The notes: a model not told the origin generated them from the sequence alone. A stretch of DNA of 64,000 nt from Capitella teleta (GCA_000328365.1 KB309245.1:28743-92742); one strand, 5' to 3'; numbered from the stretch's first letter, positions 22,500 through 34,976 are shown. Program-made: numbers and translations.

Positions 22500-22935
22500 G
22501 CAGTGCGTCATAAGTGCCACAATTGGTCTACATTTTCAGCTGAACGAATTGCATTGACCAGATAGTTGTCATTGGCCAGAATTACAAAGAGTTCTTTAAA
22601 ATTGGCGTGTTTATAATTAAAAGCAGTACGTTCAAAGGCAGATAGATAATGATTTGACTGTGAAGCACAAGCCAAATGATATAACAGCATGGTCAGAGTG
22701 AAAGCAATCATCAATTTTGAAAACATTAATTACGAGGTCAATATGACTAAAAAATGAGAGATCGAGAACATGCAAATGAATATTTGAAGGAATAAGATTA
22801 AATTGTGACAATGCATATGCTAATGTCTGATTCACAAAATCAGCCGCTGCTCCAAGTGATTGTTCGGGTAATTAAAATCACCAAGTTGGCGAGAGTTTGA
22901 TCTGAAAGCACGTGTGTTGAAAGATAAAGGAGTCA
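22500..22935 (-). mobile_element. LINE endonuclease fragment
   Basis: Minus-strand remnant of an APE-type endonuclease: GDFNYPNNHLEQ near 22895-22860, then VLDLSFFSHIDLVINV and the terminal FHSDHAVISFGL block. After a frame change near 22650 comes a linker reading RTAFNYKHANFKELF. This order (GDFN, LDL..., SDH, then linker) is diagnostic of the CR1/L2/Jockey group. The RT does not follow. A signal-peptide-like open frame starting at 22726 is a shadow of this element. Confidence 0.8.
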
Positions 22936-23288
22936 ATTTCAACAGCCTGGGACGCTGTCCTTTGCCTTTGGTGCCCAGACGGAAAAGGCCAAGTGGGTTT
23001 GTTTTATCAAAGTCAGTGGTTATGCAAATTTGTTTTACCGTGTCCGCATCACCATGGCTCTGTTCCGATCGCTGACGATGACGTCATTCCGCGTTTTTTC
23101 CCCTTTTAACACTGATTGCACCAATGTCTTGACCACACTCGCAAATGAATAAAAAGGAGAAGTGACGGATGGTGAATGTGGCAGCGATTGATGTTTAAGG
23201 ATAGCAAGTTCAAATTAAAAAAAAAAGACTTCATTTTCGAGATTAGTTATCTCAGACATCATATTTTTCGTTTGCTCCAAATCAGGGC

Positions 23289-23714
23289 ATGGGCAGTGGC
23301 AAGCGTGACTTTGGTTGCCATGGTTTTCTTGAACACTCAGCTCAGCACTTAGCACCGGAGCACTCAGCCAACGGGTCTTACGTAATGTGTTCAACGGTAG
23401 CACACACGCTGGGTGCAGCAGACCAGCTGATCAGAGAGTGTGAATTGTTAATTTTTGAAGGAATATCTTGTAATTACCATCCGGCTCTACGCAATTGTAC
23501 AGTTGCGGACCTGTATGCACTGAGCAATATCAGTTTGTTGCCATTGACAACCTCAGAATTCTGGTTTACAGTTCATGGTACTGATATACTGCTAGCTATT
23601 TGTATTCAGCAAGTTGAGATTCAGTCAACGAAATTGTTATCAGGATTTATTCACGATGAATGCAACTCATCACTTCGTGGCCTGGGTGTCAAGTGCACGC
23701 TTGATAACAATTGA
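23289..23714 (+). CDS. Possible apple/PAN-like exon, uncertain
   Basis: A 141-codon open frame containing IRECELLIFEGISCNYHPA followed by LRNCTV. The order EC...SC-NYHP...C resembles one apple/PAN module, with an isoleucine where the second cysteine would be expected. There are two N-glycosylation motifs (NCT, NIS). No confident splice sites or signal peptide were found. It could be a decayed exon of the gene family at 2.5 kb or a chance frame. Confidence 0.25.
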   Translation: MGSGKRDFGCHGFLEHSAQHLAPEHSANGSYVMCSTVAHTLGAADQLIRECELLIFEGISCNYHPALRNCTVADLYALSNISLLPLTTSEFWFTVHGTDILLAICIQQVEIQSTKLLSGFIHDECNSSLRGLGVKCTLDNN

Positions 23715-23719
23715 GTAAT

Positions 23720-26700
23720 ATCCCTGCATTGTGTCTCTGATGATTAGGGGAACGTGTGCATCAGAGACTTCTGTTGTCTGATGCCTAAATAAGTTAAACC
23801 ACTAATGCAGCGCCTCGTTGTCTCCTATAACAAAGATTACACTGAATAAAACCGACAAACAGTGGCTGTGTTTTATGTATCAACAATTCATGGCTGCCAC
23901 TGTGTCACCAATAAATTCATAGACAAAGCTTATTCATTTGGCATCCTCGGCACGTCGTGCTTTGGAATTTCCAAGTGAGCCTAGCCACGTGTAACACTCA
24001 ATTCATCTTGTTGGCTTAGTTCTGATTATATTGCCGTGAACCTGCTTGACCTATTCAAGGCATAATTATTTCATGCACCAGCTTGAGCATGATGGGGTTT
24101 TACGGTTCTTCCTAACCCTCCGGGTACATTAATGTGTTCCTCTGGAAATCGAAGTGTTCATATAGCTTCATATTTAATTACATCATTATGCGCGCGTTGA
24201 TAGACTGTACTGTACTTAACTGCCTCAACGAGGACGCTTGAATCGAAATAGCAAGATTAATAAATTGTGCTTCACCTCCTGACAAATGTGCTCAGATTCT
24301 GAGGCTGGACCAGTGCCTTGCCACCCAGTGCAAAAAGATACGCTGCTAATTCCTCGTAGGCTTGATGAATAGCTTGGCTGGGAGATGCTTCATCTGGATG
24401 AAAAATGGTGAGCATCTCGTTAAATGAATGAAACATTATATAACCCTAGCCTTTGTAATTATGGGTAAAACTGACATACAATCATATTGATTCTACCTTG
24501 TCCGTAAAATTTAAGGGGTAACGGAGATCCTCAACGTCAGATAGTTATTGCCGGATTAGTTATATTTTTATATTTCACATTTTATATTTTTGATAAATTT
24601 GTTTCTATTAAAATGGTGTTGACAGGATTCATGACAAAGGAATTATAAAGTAGAGCCCCATCCTCCCGACATATGAGTGATTGAGTTCGAAAATTTAAAT
24701 GACCGAATGGAATTTGGAAGAGTGAAGAATTCCTGGTGCAACGAGTGCTTATATTATAGCGGAGATAAAACCAATTGGAAGTAACTGGGAAGTAATCCTC
24801 TTTTCCACTTATATCTAAAAGTAAACAAAAAATAAACAAGGAAGACGTTTATCAAATGTACATCAAGTAGTTTGAGTTGAATAAAAAGATCATGGGTATG
24901 AGCTGAGTATATCTGAAGTTTGAAATAATTCTATTTAATCTTTTTTAAAGTTTAAAAAGTATGTCGATATATACATACAAGATTTCCTTAACATCAGGAC
25001 AAACAATTGAATTATATACAGTGAGCAATGTGCGATGATGAAAATTATGCTTCAATTTTCACCTGGGGATTCTGAAACAAATCCACGTGGTGCGAGTAAT
25101 GTCCAAAGACATGGTTCGCTTAGTTGTTTATTGCTTGGTCCGCTTCCATCGCTTAAGCAAATAAACCGAAAGGCGAGGTTACCTAAGGAAGGAGTCGCTC
25201 ATTTCGGCACATACATGCAGATTTCACTTCATGAGAATGGAGCGTTACTACAACAATGAATCTCTAAATGCTTGCCCGGCTTGCATATTGTGTGCCCTCG
25301 AATGTCAATGTCGCCATGCTTGATCGCCACATAAGCGCCGAGGCAAACGAAGCAAGCGAACCAATTGGGTGATGGCTGATGGCTACTTTAGCAACACAGA
25401 ATGTTGAAGCCTCTTTTGTTTGGCATCGTGAACTTCAATTTATTTCTGTTTAATTGTATTCGAATGAATGAAGTGTAGTTTCTACTTTTAATTTTTAAAT
25501 ATGGTGACAGGTATTGCAAATTGGGCTCCGTCGACTATGATAACATGCACTGCTCAAATAACGCTGAATTGCATTGTGTTGATCACTCAACATATTAAAT
25601 TGCACATTATATGCCTTGTTTCGTGAACGCTTGGCCTTGCATGACCTTGAACATAGAATAGTTTCATGTTGTTTAATTAATAAATGCATGACAACAAATG
25701 GCAGTTGGAATATGGAATATCAGTTCTACTGAGATAACATCCCCAAATTTCATTGGACGTTTGACAATCAACCGTCCAAAAATCCTTGACGCTGTTTCCC
25801 CGCAGAGGACGAAACGTCATTATATTTTCAATCGTCTGAGCACGATTGAGAGATCAAACTCATTTCCCTTCCTTCCCACTCGTGACGTAGGGAACACACA
25901 TCAAACGACCACCTATTTTCAATGGACAAATTTGCCATGGCACATAAGCTGACAATAAATGCACGCTTTCCCTTTTTCCATTTGATATGGTTGTCAGGCT
26001 CAAGCCTAAAAGCTCACGCACTAAACCACAGTCACAAAAATACAGCTGTTAATGTTTGTGCATACCTGTATGCTATGAGATAATCTATGAAATTGACACT
26101 CTCTATTAACGACATACACACAAATACTCGCGTCATCGTATTCGTCTGTTTGCTTCCTCATCCGGGAGATGCGAAAGAGCTTCAGATAATATTAAGGCGA
26201 TCCATCAACTCAACACATATTCACTATCATAACTGCATAAGCCAGTAATAGTATATTTCTGATTGGTTAATTAATTACCAATAACGCGTCTTCGCCGAAA
26301 CAAATATGACACTGATATCAGGTTAAAAATCCATCAATTATGTCCATTAATTTTGTTTGTTTTTCTGTAATTCATTGCTTCCAGCGGTGACTTATCTCGC
26401 GTGTCTACTTAAACGACTGTACTCACGCTCACACGTGGTGCCTCCCAATACATTGTTCACAAATTACTGATAAACATATTGGACATATCAGTAGAGAGGA
26501 TGTCTCAGACTGGCAACATTACTAAGCCAACTTAGCACGGACGTCTGATTGGTCTATCATAATATCATATTGCGTTTTAGGTCGTTACAAGCAAAACGAG
26601 TCTGCTCACGTGGGGGCAACGTCTGCTATTAGTGCCAGGTACTGCTAATTGAGCATGATATTGACATTCCTGTCACACCCTATGTAGGGGATAGATGTAC

Positions 26701-29090
26701 TGTTTTATGCTCAAGGGCAAAAGGTGGAAATATAGTTATTGGGGCAATTGAGCTATTATCCATAGCACTGCAAAACAATGTGGTTTGATCCATTACTACT
26801 AATTGGTTACTATTAGTAGCTCTCGTGAGCATTGTATGCAGGTATATCAGGCGACACACAGGTCATTTACAAGGGAAACAGGTGAGATCAAGAGAAAAGA
26901 CGCGAGTTATAACCAAGGGCAGTACGCACAATGCCTGGTACACAGTCTGTAAGTATTACGTGTTGAGATCCCATGGATAGATATACGGTCGAATGTAATG
27001 CAGGCGAGTGCTAAAGACTGCAGAATCCTCTTCTAAGACCCCTGAGCTTGATTCATGGCTCAGACGAGAGATGTATTACCTCCGCTGCAGAATAGGGAAG
27101 GATACGTCACGTTGAAATACTGCGTTAAAGCAACATTATTAATTATTAGATACTGAACAACAAAAGAAACGCAACGGTTGGAAACATCGCAATAGCCGAC
27201 CACAGGAGTTGATCATCTTAGCTCTGTCTGTCCTAGTTCTGTCTCAGACCCGTTTCATGCAATCGCGGAAAAAAGACTGGGTGTCATTGAGATCCATTTC
27301 CGAACCAGAACTTCTTTTATTCAATTACTGAAATTTCAACAGATTATTTCCATAATTGATGAAGTTTTGACGATTCGTGGTGCATTACGTTTAGTATGAA
27401 CACAACTCAATGACTGTACCCGATAAAAGTTCTAATATGGTCTGGAGGTATTTGCGTGTGTGTCCGTTAAGCACGTTTTTGTAGAAAGCTGAACTCAATC
27501 GATTGTTTGCAAGTGTAGGCGGTTAATGTCTTTTTATTTGAGAGGCCGCAGAGCAATGCAAATTGCCTCCGAATCGGTCTCTCATTCTCAGCCTTTAAAC
27601 ATTATCATTTCGTTCGCCTTCGTAGATTGTTGGGCATCTAAATCCTAATGATGCCAAGCGACCAATCAGTGCTTAACTCACGCACCAAGTTGTGAAGGTC
27701 ATCACCCCTAACCCCCTATGGAAGATCCAAGGCTCTGATTATGATTAATACAGAGTGGATTAATCATTCATGCATGTTGAAATTAATCGTATTTGTTTTA
27801 CTATTAAAGACTAATTTAAGTATACAAATGGCCCTTCGGCAAATTGCTTAGCGCTTGCGTGCAAATATATCACCAGCGCGTATAATCTGGCACGAACGGC
27901 GATTCTTATATAATTAAAAAATGGAGCAATTAAAGTTTAGTTTTGTGAGAAAGCCGAGCTCCGGACGCCAAGTTCCGTGAGGCTTGGCAGCAGGCCTCTG
28001 TATGTGCGGGACTGTATAAATTTGGAATTTGGGAGGAAGTATAAATTTGCCATCTCTTGGGTATTTTTATAAAAGTTTACATTGTAGACCAAGTTTACCC
28101 AAAACACGAACTTGAATATAATATATTCGTTAAAAGTATACGCTGTACTCTTGAATGCGACGTGATTCTGAATAAAAAAAAAACATGTTGATCGGGCTAA
28201 TGAAGCTATTTTGTTTTTTAGCTGAGGTTATTAAATCCTCTGTGAAGCAATATCAAAGTCGTTGTCATTGCCATGGTAATGGTAAAATAAATTGATCAAT
28301 GTACGGGCAGAAATATGCTGGACAAAGTATGACTATTCTTGCATATTTTAGTCTGAAATACTAATCGGTGCCTTCAAGACAATGTTCTTATTGGTGCTAC
28401 TCAACCACCACGCAGAAGCAATGCCTCCAATGTTTGGGTTGAAAACCTTCACGATCACCAAAAGAAGAAAGAAACCTTCTTGTTTAGTCAGGATTTTGAG
28501 AATAGCAAAACTCACAAGATTCCCACGACAATTCACTCGTAGTGAGGGTCGAAATGCCTTTGATATTCCTGACCTCAAATGCCATAAATCCTTCTCACAT
28601 ATTATCTGGAATTCACCTGGTGTTCATCAGTGGTTTTTTAGATAATGGGTCATCAATGCTAGCCATAGAGTACCACATACTGATCTATAGAGATTAACTT
28701 ACCCGTGAACTAACATCGGACTGGCGTCAAATGAGGTAAGTTCCTGAAGAGGTCTTAAATGCATTTTGTCCTTGAAGGGATGCTCAGCGACGTGGAAGGT
28801 AATAAGGAATATACTAATCAATATAGAATATGCAACAAGAGAATGAAATGTATTACGTGTAGATTACTGTATTGCATAATAACACACTCGGATATACTCA
28901 GCTACGATGTGGCATTCTTATGAAGTCTGCAAATTCATTAATTGTACATCAATCATGCTCTATCACTTACATCGACAATATCATAGAAATTTGACAGAAT
29001 ATCTGACAAGGATTCAATGACATTTTTCCTTTTTTTACTAGCTAATTATTTAGTGGCGGAATCCTGGAGCAACTGATATTTACGTGGTCC
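23720..29090. other. Long gene-poor stretch
   Basis: 5.4 kb of AT-rich sequence. Apart from the small SINE piece at 24.09 kb I see no repeat, and no exon that I can support. Short frames at 25035-25259 and 28382-28645 lack splice evidence. Confidence 0.4.
24091..24125 (-). mobile_element. SINE 3'-end scrap
   Basis: GATGGGGTTTTACGG followed by cctaaccctccgggta matches the first 35 bp of the other minus-strand SINE copies and then similarity stops. Confidence 0.6.
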
Positions 29091-29139
29091 GAGAGGGAAT
29101 GCTGCAGTTGAGTGCCTTACCTAAGGACACAATTTTGGT

Positions 29140-29385
29140 GGCTGGCTTTAAACGTCCATGGCCGAATTCTCGTTTGAGAAGGGTAGGTAAACGAGATGTG
29201 TGGGTTAAAAAAACATTGTGTGTCGGCGTGAAAGCATGACGATGACATAACAAGGCTACTTTTCCTCAAGCTTTGACGCCGACACACAATGCTTTCAAGT
29301 ACACCACATATAACCCACGCGTATCCTTCTTAAAGCGAGAATTCGGCCACCAGAGGCCAGCGCTAAGCCTTTTCAAGTCGAACAC
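29140..29385. mobile_element. Foldback (inverted-repeat) element
   Basis: Two arms of about 100 bp in inverted orientation. The left arm has GGCCGAATTCTCG, agaagg, gtgggtta and CATTGTGTGTCGGCGT, then aaagc. The right arm carries the reverse complements in reverse order (ACGCCGACACACAATG ... TAACCCAC ... CGAGAATTCGGCC). A roughly 30-bp spacer separates the arms. No coding capacity: a MITE-like or foldback element. Confidence 0.8.
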
Positions 29386-29389
29386 GCTA

Positions 29390-31040
29390 AACTTGACCAC
29401 CAAGTTTTCTTGAACGACATAAGTAAGAAAGTATTCGGATACAAACAGAAAGCAAGTAACTGCAACAAAATGACAGCCTAAAACCTGAGATCGACATTAC
29501 TTATAAAAAATATGTACTAATAAATATACTAATATTATATAATCGAAATTGGATTTACCATTCCACACATCAGTCTTCACATGTATACTGTAGATAATAT
29601 TTGCCTTGTAAACAATGATAATTGTGACGTTTACTGATGTAGAACATAATAAGAAACATATTTAATATCAATCAGTATTTCATTAATACAAAACAGTGTT
29701 CTTAATCACGTTTAGTTCTACACAAAATCAGTCACGTGGGTACACGGAGAGTTCTGGCTTCAGGGCACTTCATTATTTCTCACCCACCTAAAATGAATCT
29801 CACGTGGAATCTGTATGACCTAATTCTTCAATCCGGTGACACATTTATGATCAATGCCATCCGACTCCTGACAGAACAGAACTATCTGCGTCGTAAAAAC
29901 TGCACCATTGCTTCCAGAGTATCTTCTGCGAGCTTTTATGTGTTCGATAAAAGTGAGAATTTGTCGCTTTTCTTCTGCAGGATTGAATTAGTTTTGCAAT
30001 AAACTTGAGATCAAAGAAACCATTTAGGCCGACGTAAAGTGGGTGCAATTTTTCCAGAATGGTCGTGCACGGAAGGAGTAATGAAATTATAGGACAATAT
30101 CTCCCTTGGAAATTCAACCGAGACATCAATGTTTTTAATTAAATAGTGCATAGCCAGCTTTCTCCTTTGAGCCATGCAATTATATAGTTATTTAGTGTGA
30201 ATTATTGAGTATGACAATAACGCTGTCTGGCAAAAGAAACGTCAGCCAATATTAGTGGTCACCATAATGAGTGGGGCGGAGGTGGGGGTTCAGGAAATAA
30301 TACAGAATGCATGGAGCGACCCGTATAGTTGACAAAAACTTGTCATCCGGGGGAGGACTTATCGATTCAGATGGCCTCAGATGAAGTAATCTTGTAATGC
30401 ACCAGCGTCCACATGCGAGAACCCAGGCATATGTGTGCTGATCCATCCCTTACTTAAAGAAATGAAAAACAATAAAAGAGGTTCTGTAAATAAATTTTAC
30501 CCGTAGATGTACTTATTGAAGTATGCATATCGTAGGCGAAGAACAACAGACACACCAGAGCAGGATTCATGCAGGATGATCCTCGGTTACATCTTGTGGA
30601 ACTACCTTCAAGCCCGCTATCGAGTGTTTCACATTACCAGTAATTGTGACTTATTTTTTTCTGGCCTTCCTCCTGACAATACTTAGAATACTTAGAGTAT
30701 GATAACTTCACTCGGAAACATTGCGCTTCCATGCGTGTACAGTGGATACATCTATGTCTGTTGCACCGATATGGCGCCTTATATGTAAATGCAATGCAGA
30801 CGAATGGGCAGGTGCCAAAGTATTACTGAGTATAACATTCTCTCACATATTTCGTAATCGGCTTCGTGATGTAACAATGCATATCATAAGATAACTTGTG
30901 TTAAGGTGCCAGGGGAATTTTAATGAACACTTACGTGATGCTTTATTTTAATATGATTACGCAGACTCTACAGGTGCTTGTAAGCTCTCGGAGAGAGGAG
31001 GCAAAAAAAAAAAAAAATGGTCTTATCTCGTTCGCTTGTG
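29390..31040. other. Intergenic stretch, nothing recognised
   Basis: AT-rich sequence without a supported exon or repeat. Open frames near 29736-30002 have no splice sites or homology that I can see. Confidence 0.4.
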
Positions 31041-31045
31041 AAAAC

Positions 31046-31128
31046 TAAATATATATATATACATATATACCATTTATTGCGTAAATTCTTGATTTACAAT
31101 AGTTTTAATGGAGAGAAAAAAAAAAAAA
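31046..31128 (-). mobile_element. LINE family X, distal 3' end (left part of a split copy)
   Basis: Matches 665-735: an AT-dinucleotide tail, then ccatttattgcgtaaattct and agttttaatggag. The continuation of this 3' UTR is found 1.7 kb away at 32822, so the copy was split by an insertion. Confidence 0.8.
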
Positions 31129-31129
31129 C

Positions 31130-32820
31130 GAAAAAAATAACAAGAATCAATCAGAGATGTGACCAAGGAAAATTTTAATTAGCTATTGATGAACATTGAT
31201 CAAGGAAACATGAATGTAATCGCAGCAATATTAGTTCATGATGCCAAACCCTATGTATCAATTTATGATTTTACCGCAGAATCCCGCAACCAATGAGCCA
31301 AATATGCATTTCTACCTGACATGATTTTACATTATCATTTAATGTATGATGAAAACCATTGAAATCCAATAACTACAAGGATTATTAACACTATGGAGAG
31401 TATAGCCCATTGGCTGTGCAGCATCTTCTAATATGCCAGATGGGCTACCTCAATCTCTGTGTGGACAGAAATTGACATATTTATGGCCCTAAGTCAGCTA
31501 GGTTCAGTCCAGTATAATTAGTATATGCATTGAAATCATTATATTGCACGAACCTAAACCAATTATCATTGCAGTATACCACCAGACAGTCAAAGAATGT
31601 TACATTTGGTCAAATGTATTGCAATAGAAGTTTAATGAATAAACAAATTCAAAATAATAATCAATTATGCAATTAATGCTTTAATTAGCGCAACGAACTT
31701 GAATTTCAAGTAACTTCAATTAAAATCAGGATTTTGTTAGAGGTGTACGTGTAGCATGTACTCTGCGAAAGACCACAACTTACATAACGATTGAGTTATT
31801 GTCATTTGAAAAAGTCCTAATTGCTATTATGCAAGATTACGCAAGAACGGTGCTTATAGGAGAAATAATATAGCTTTATTTTACATATTGATGCACTGAA
31901 TTATTTAATGGCAGTTACAAATTTCTAGCATTACTAGTCAATGAGTTATTGGCGACCAAATTTTCAACTTAAAAAAATCACTGCGACCTTGACCTTTAAC
32001 CTTTGACCTTCAAACTTTCAGTGTTAATCCGAAATAACTTGCTTCAATAATAAGTGCAATTTACTAATTGACAGACATGAGTGAATTCAAAATATTAAGT
32101 ACCAAACTTTGTTCAACGGAATACCGAAGCAGTGAAATTGGCTAAGTGTTGCCTAATATGTATTCCGACCGAAAACACACAAATATTCTGAATTATCACA
32201 TTTCCTTCTAAGACTCGACAGCACACGTAGTATGCAACTCAGAAAAGTTACAAAATTTACGAATTTCGAAATAATCATCAATTTATGCAATTAAATGCTT
32301 TAATTATCAGAATGACCTTGACCTTGATGCAATCTCATTTTAACTTATAATTACATAAGATGGCTATGCTAGCAATATACTCTGCAAATTTCAATGCCAC
32401 AACCCGCTTAACAACTGCGATATTTGCATTTAAAAAAGTCGTAATTACTATTATGCAAGATTACGCAAGAACGGTGCAACTGAGAGCAGTAACAGCCCCA
32501 TGCATTGTTGTACATAATAACGCGCTGGATCGATTGATGTATGTTGCCAGACCCTAGCTCAATTAATGGGTGAGCTAGAAGCGACCCAATTTGAGATTTG
32601 AAAAATCGCTGTGACCTTGACCTTTGACCTTTAACCTATAAATTTGAATCAAACTCGCAGAATGACATGTACTATCAATGTTTGAAATTTGCTGAATTAT
32701 ACTTCACGGAGTTCCGCGAAACGGCGCATAAAAAATCGTTCACGACAAACAGAAAAAAAATAAATAAAAAACACGTAAAGTAACATAAGGACAATTTTTT
32801 AATTAAAAGTTTTCCTTAAA
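31130..32820. mobile_element. Insertion made of two ~617-bp units, inside a LINE 3' UTR
   Basis: Unit A starts near 31653 and unit B near 32270. Shared order: aattaatgctttaattagc / aattaaatgctttaattatc, then ttatgcaagattacgcaaga with acggtgc (identical in both), then a run rich in TGACCTTTGACC. A related single stretch lies at 44.02-44.4 kb. No open frame of interest. The class is unknown; probably a non-autonomous transposon or satellite-like unit. Confidence 0.65.
32618..32630 (+). promoter_or_regulatory. DR1-type nuclear-receptor half-site pair
   Basis: TGACCTTTGACCT is two AGGTCA half-sites (read on the minus strand) spaced by one base, the consensus for HNF4/RXR-type receptors. The run at 32612-32635 also holds a pair with no spacer. 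Whether it binds anything is untested. Confidence 0.3.
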
Positions 32821-32821
32821 A

Positions 32822-32938
32822 AAGAAAATGAAGTGTGAAAGGAAGAAACCGTCACGATAGTGAAACCGTCACGTGAGACAAAATGGAAAGGAGAAAAGGG
32901 AAAAAAAGTCACAAATAGTCATTGCTACAACACATTTA
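32822..32938 (-). mobile_element. LINE family X, proximal 3' UTR (right part of the split copy)
   Basis: Almost identical to 740-855: aaaatgaagtgtgaaaggaa, gaaaccgtcacg, agtgaaaccgtcacgtgaga, gtcacaaatagtcattg. Similarity ends at the single N at 32940, shortly before a 50-N gap, so any RT part is unsequenced or absent. Confidence 0.85.
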
Positions 32939-32987
32939 ANAAAAAAAATTTTTCCCCATATAATTATTTCATGTCGGCTTTTTTCTC

Positions 32988-33037
32988 NNNNNNNNNNNNN
33001 NNNNNNNNNNNNNNNNNNNNNNNNNNNNNNNNNNNNN
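32988..33037. other. Assembly gap (50 N)
   Basis: Fifty N, plus a single N at 32940, next to a LINE repeat and poly-A/T sequence that probably defeated assembly. Confidence 0.99.
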
Positions 33038-33275
33038 CAAAGTAAACATTTTTCTATTTCTAACCAGATTTGGCCAAATCCTTTAAGATTATACAGAAGG
33101 CTGGCTATTCATGCCAACGATTCGAAGAAGAACATTTTGAGCATAAAAGAAATGTCAAGGAGCGAAAACAGCTGCTCCATATCTTTTGACTGAATCTTGC
33201 ATTGAACTATCAGAATTGTCAACATCAGGTAACGAGTATACATTGAACTAACCGTCCTTCCAGATCATCCGACAT

Positions 33276-33483
33276 GCTGATTGCATCTTTATTTTTGTGC
33301 TAATTGCATCTTTACTTTTGTGCTGTGCTAATTGCATCTTTACTTTTGTGCTAATTGCATCTTTACTTTTGTGCTAATTGCATCTTAACTTTTCTGCCGA
33401 ATGCATCTTTACTTTTGTGCTAGTAAAGTAAAAATGTAATTAGCACAAAAGTAAAAATGCAATTAGCACAAAAGTAAAGATGC
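33276..33483. repeat. Head-to-head array of GCTAATTGCATCTTTACTTTTGT-like units
   Basis: About six direct copies (33276-33421; core TAATTGCATCTTTACTTTTG) are followed without a gap by about three copies in inverted orientation (33422-33483; core AAAGTAAAAATGCAATTAGC). The transcript or single strand could fold into a long hairpin. Confidence 0.92.
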
Positions 33484-33489
33484 GTGAAT

Positions 33490-34830
33490 TGACAGAACAT
33501 CTTGCCAGTCAATATCCCACCATTAGCTATTACGTCAGAAAGGAAACCGTTATGGTCATCCTGTAGTCCTTCTTGAAAGCTCAAACTCGTTGCCAGTGCA
33601 TTGTTTATGGGTGGTCTACTAAACACCAGGTGCATTGTACATCTATCGTGCACCTGTGGTTACAAATGCGACAATGAATTGAAATGAAACATTGATAGAA
33701 TTGCACCGTCATGAACGTGAATGAACTAAACGCAGAGCTTTATTCACAAACCGCAATTCTTTGCTGGTCAATCCACCTAAAAGAAACCACCACAGTAATG
33801 GAGGTCAAAGAGGACTTTCAGCAACCTTCGAGTAACGGACCTATAACTTCTGAGATAGATGGCTTTCTTACACCCTTGTTCAGGGACACGTTCCTATTCA
33901 CCCCATATTTACACGGAGTGCATGGACTGCTAAGCAGTTTCTGGCTGGTGATTAATTTTATACGTGCATAATAATATAGTGTTACTATGTTTACTCAAGA
34001 AGGAGTTTAAATGATCGTGCATCCAGGGAATACCTGGAAATAATGACGCCCTCTCCACGCAGAAAAAAACATAGCAGACGTGAGTAGAAAATGACCCATG
34101 TAGCGACGCTGAAATGCCATGCATGAACTTGACATAGATAAGATGAAGCATGCTTATCTTAGATGTGCAAAACATTATTCTCTTCTCTTATTATTCGAAT
34201 GTTTAGTGTCGGGTTATTTTTGTTTGTCCGCTGTATGCTAGGTTTCAAGATCTGCTCCAGCATATATTTGGCGCTTTTAGATTTAGCACTTGGGTGCATT
34301 ACTATAACAATGTACGTTGATATTGTTATCAGTACAACACTTCAATCAAACGCGTGTTTTGATTTCTCCATAATATAATTGTGAGGGTCCACGGCAAAAC
34401 AGGTCACATGGGTCGGGATAACATTTTTGAGTTTGAGGCATCAGCGGACAGCTGACACTTTCTTGAGTATTTTAGTGCAAAAATCATGCAGATATCTCAA
34501 GGGGTTGCAAAGTTATGGCGTTTTGAAGTCCGAAACTTCAAAAACCATCTTTTTGAGAAATTCGCGATTGAAAGTCTAGATTAATGTTATTAATATTCAT
34601 TTAGGCATATTTCAGGCCACAGGTATTATATCATGATGACATTTGACATGCCTGTTTTCCTTATTCTGGTGCCTATTACATGCAAGTTTCATAGAGATTG
34701 AGCTTTACCAAAAAAAGTTACAATGTATTACAATAATTATAAGGGACTCCAGTTTCCGGCTGAAAAACATGAAAAATCACAGAATCCAAAACTGAAGATA
34801 ACCGAAAAGAACTGATATATAATTTATTTG
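33490..34830. other. Stretch with nothing firmly recognised
   Basis: AT-rich. The part from about 34380 to 34830 lies just downstream of the minus-strand exon that follows and may be its 3' UTR. Confidence 0.35.
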
Positions 34831-34834
34831 ATAT

Positions 34835-34976
34835 TCAAGCTACAGTAAGAACAATTAAATTTGATTCTCCTGGGGTAGAGATGGAGGAGGTGGAGGTAGG
34901 TGGGGTGGATGGTGGACGAGGAAAAGGAGGAGGCGTGCCATTATCGTTCTCGTCACTGTCAGACCTAGCATCGGAA
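34835..34976 (-). CDS. Pro/Ser/Thr-rich last exon of an unidentified gene
   Basis: On the minus strand, ctctttttttcag precedes an open frame of 46 residues that ends in TGA (34837-34835). It begins SDARSDSDENDNGTPPPFP and continues RPPSTPPTSTSSISTPG, ending ESNLIVLTVA. It enters in phase 2. The composition (acidic, then Pro/Thr/Ser-rich) suggests a disordered C-terminal tail. A similar peptide lies about 180 bp upstream on the same strand (35089-35155), which may be a duplicated or alternative last exon. The gene could be a host gene or a mobile-element gene; I do not recognise it. Confidence 0.4.

Noticed and set aside
22508-22726. Signal-peptide-like frame MFSKLMIAFTLTMLLYHLAC, considered as first exon for the heptapeptide protein
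   Set aside because: It overlaps a LINE endonuclease domain in another frame (FHSDHAVISFGL), so the hydrophobic start is a shadow.
33276-33483. Possible CRISPR-like array
   Set aside because: Units are contiguous with almost no spacer and switch orientation, and the genome is eukaryotic.
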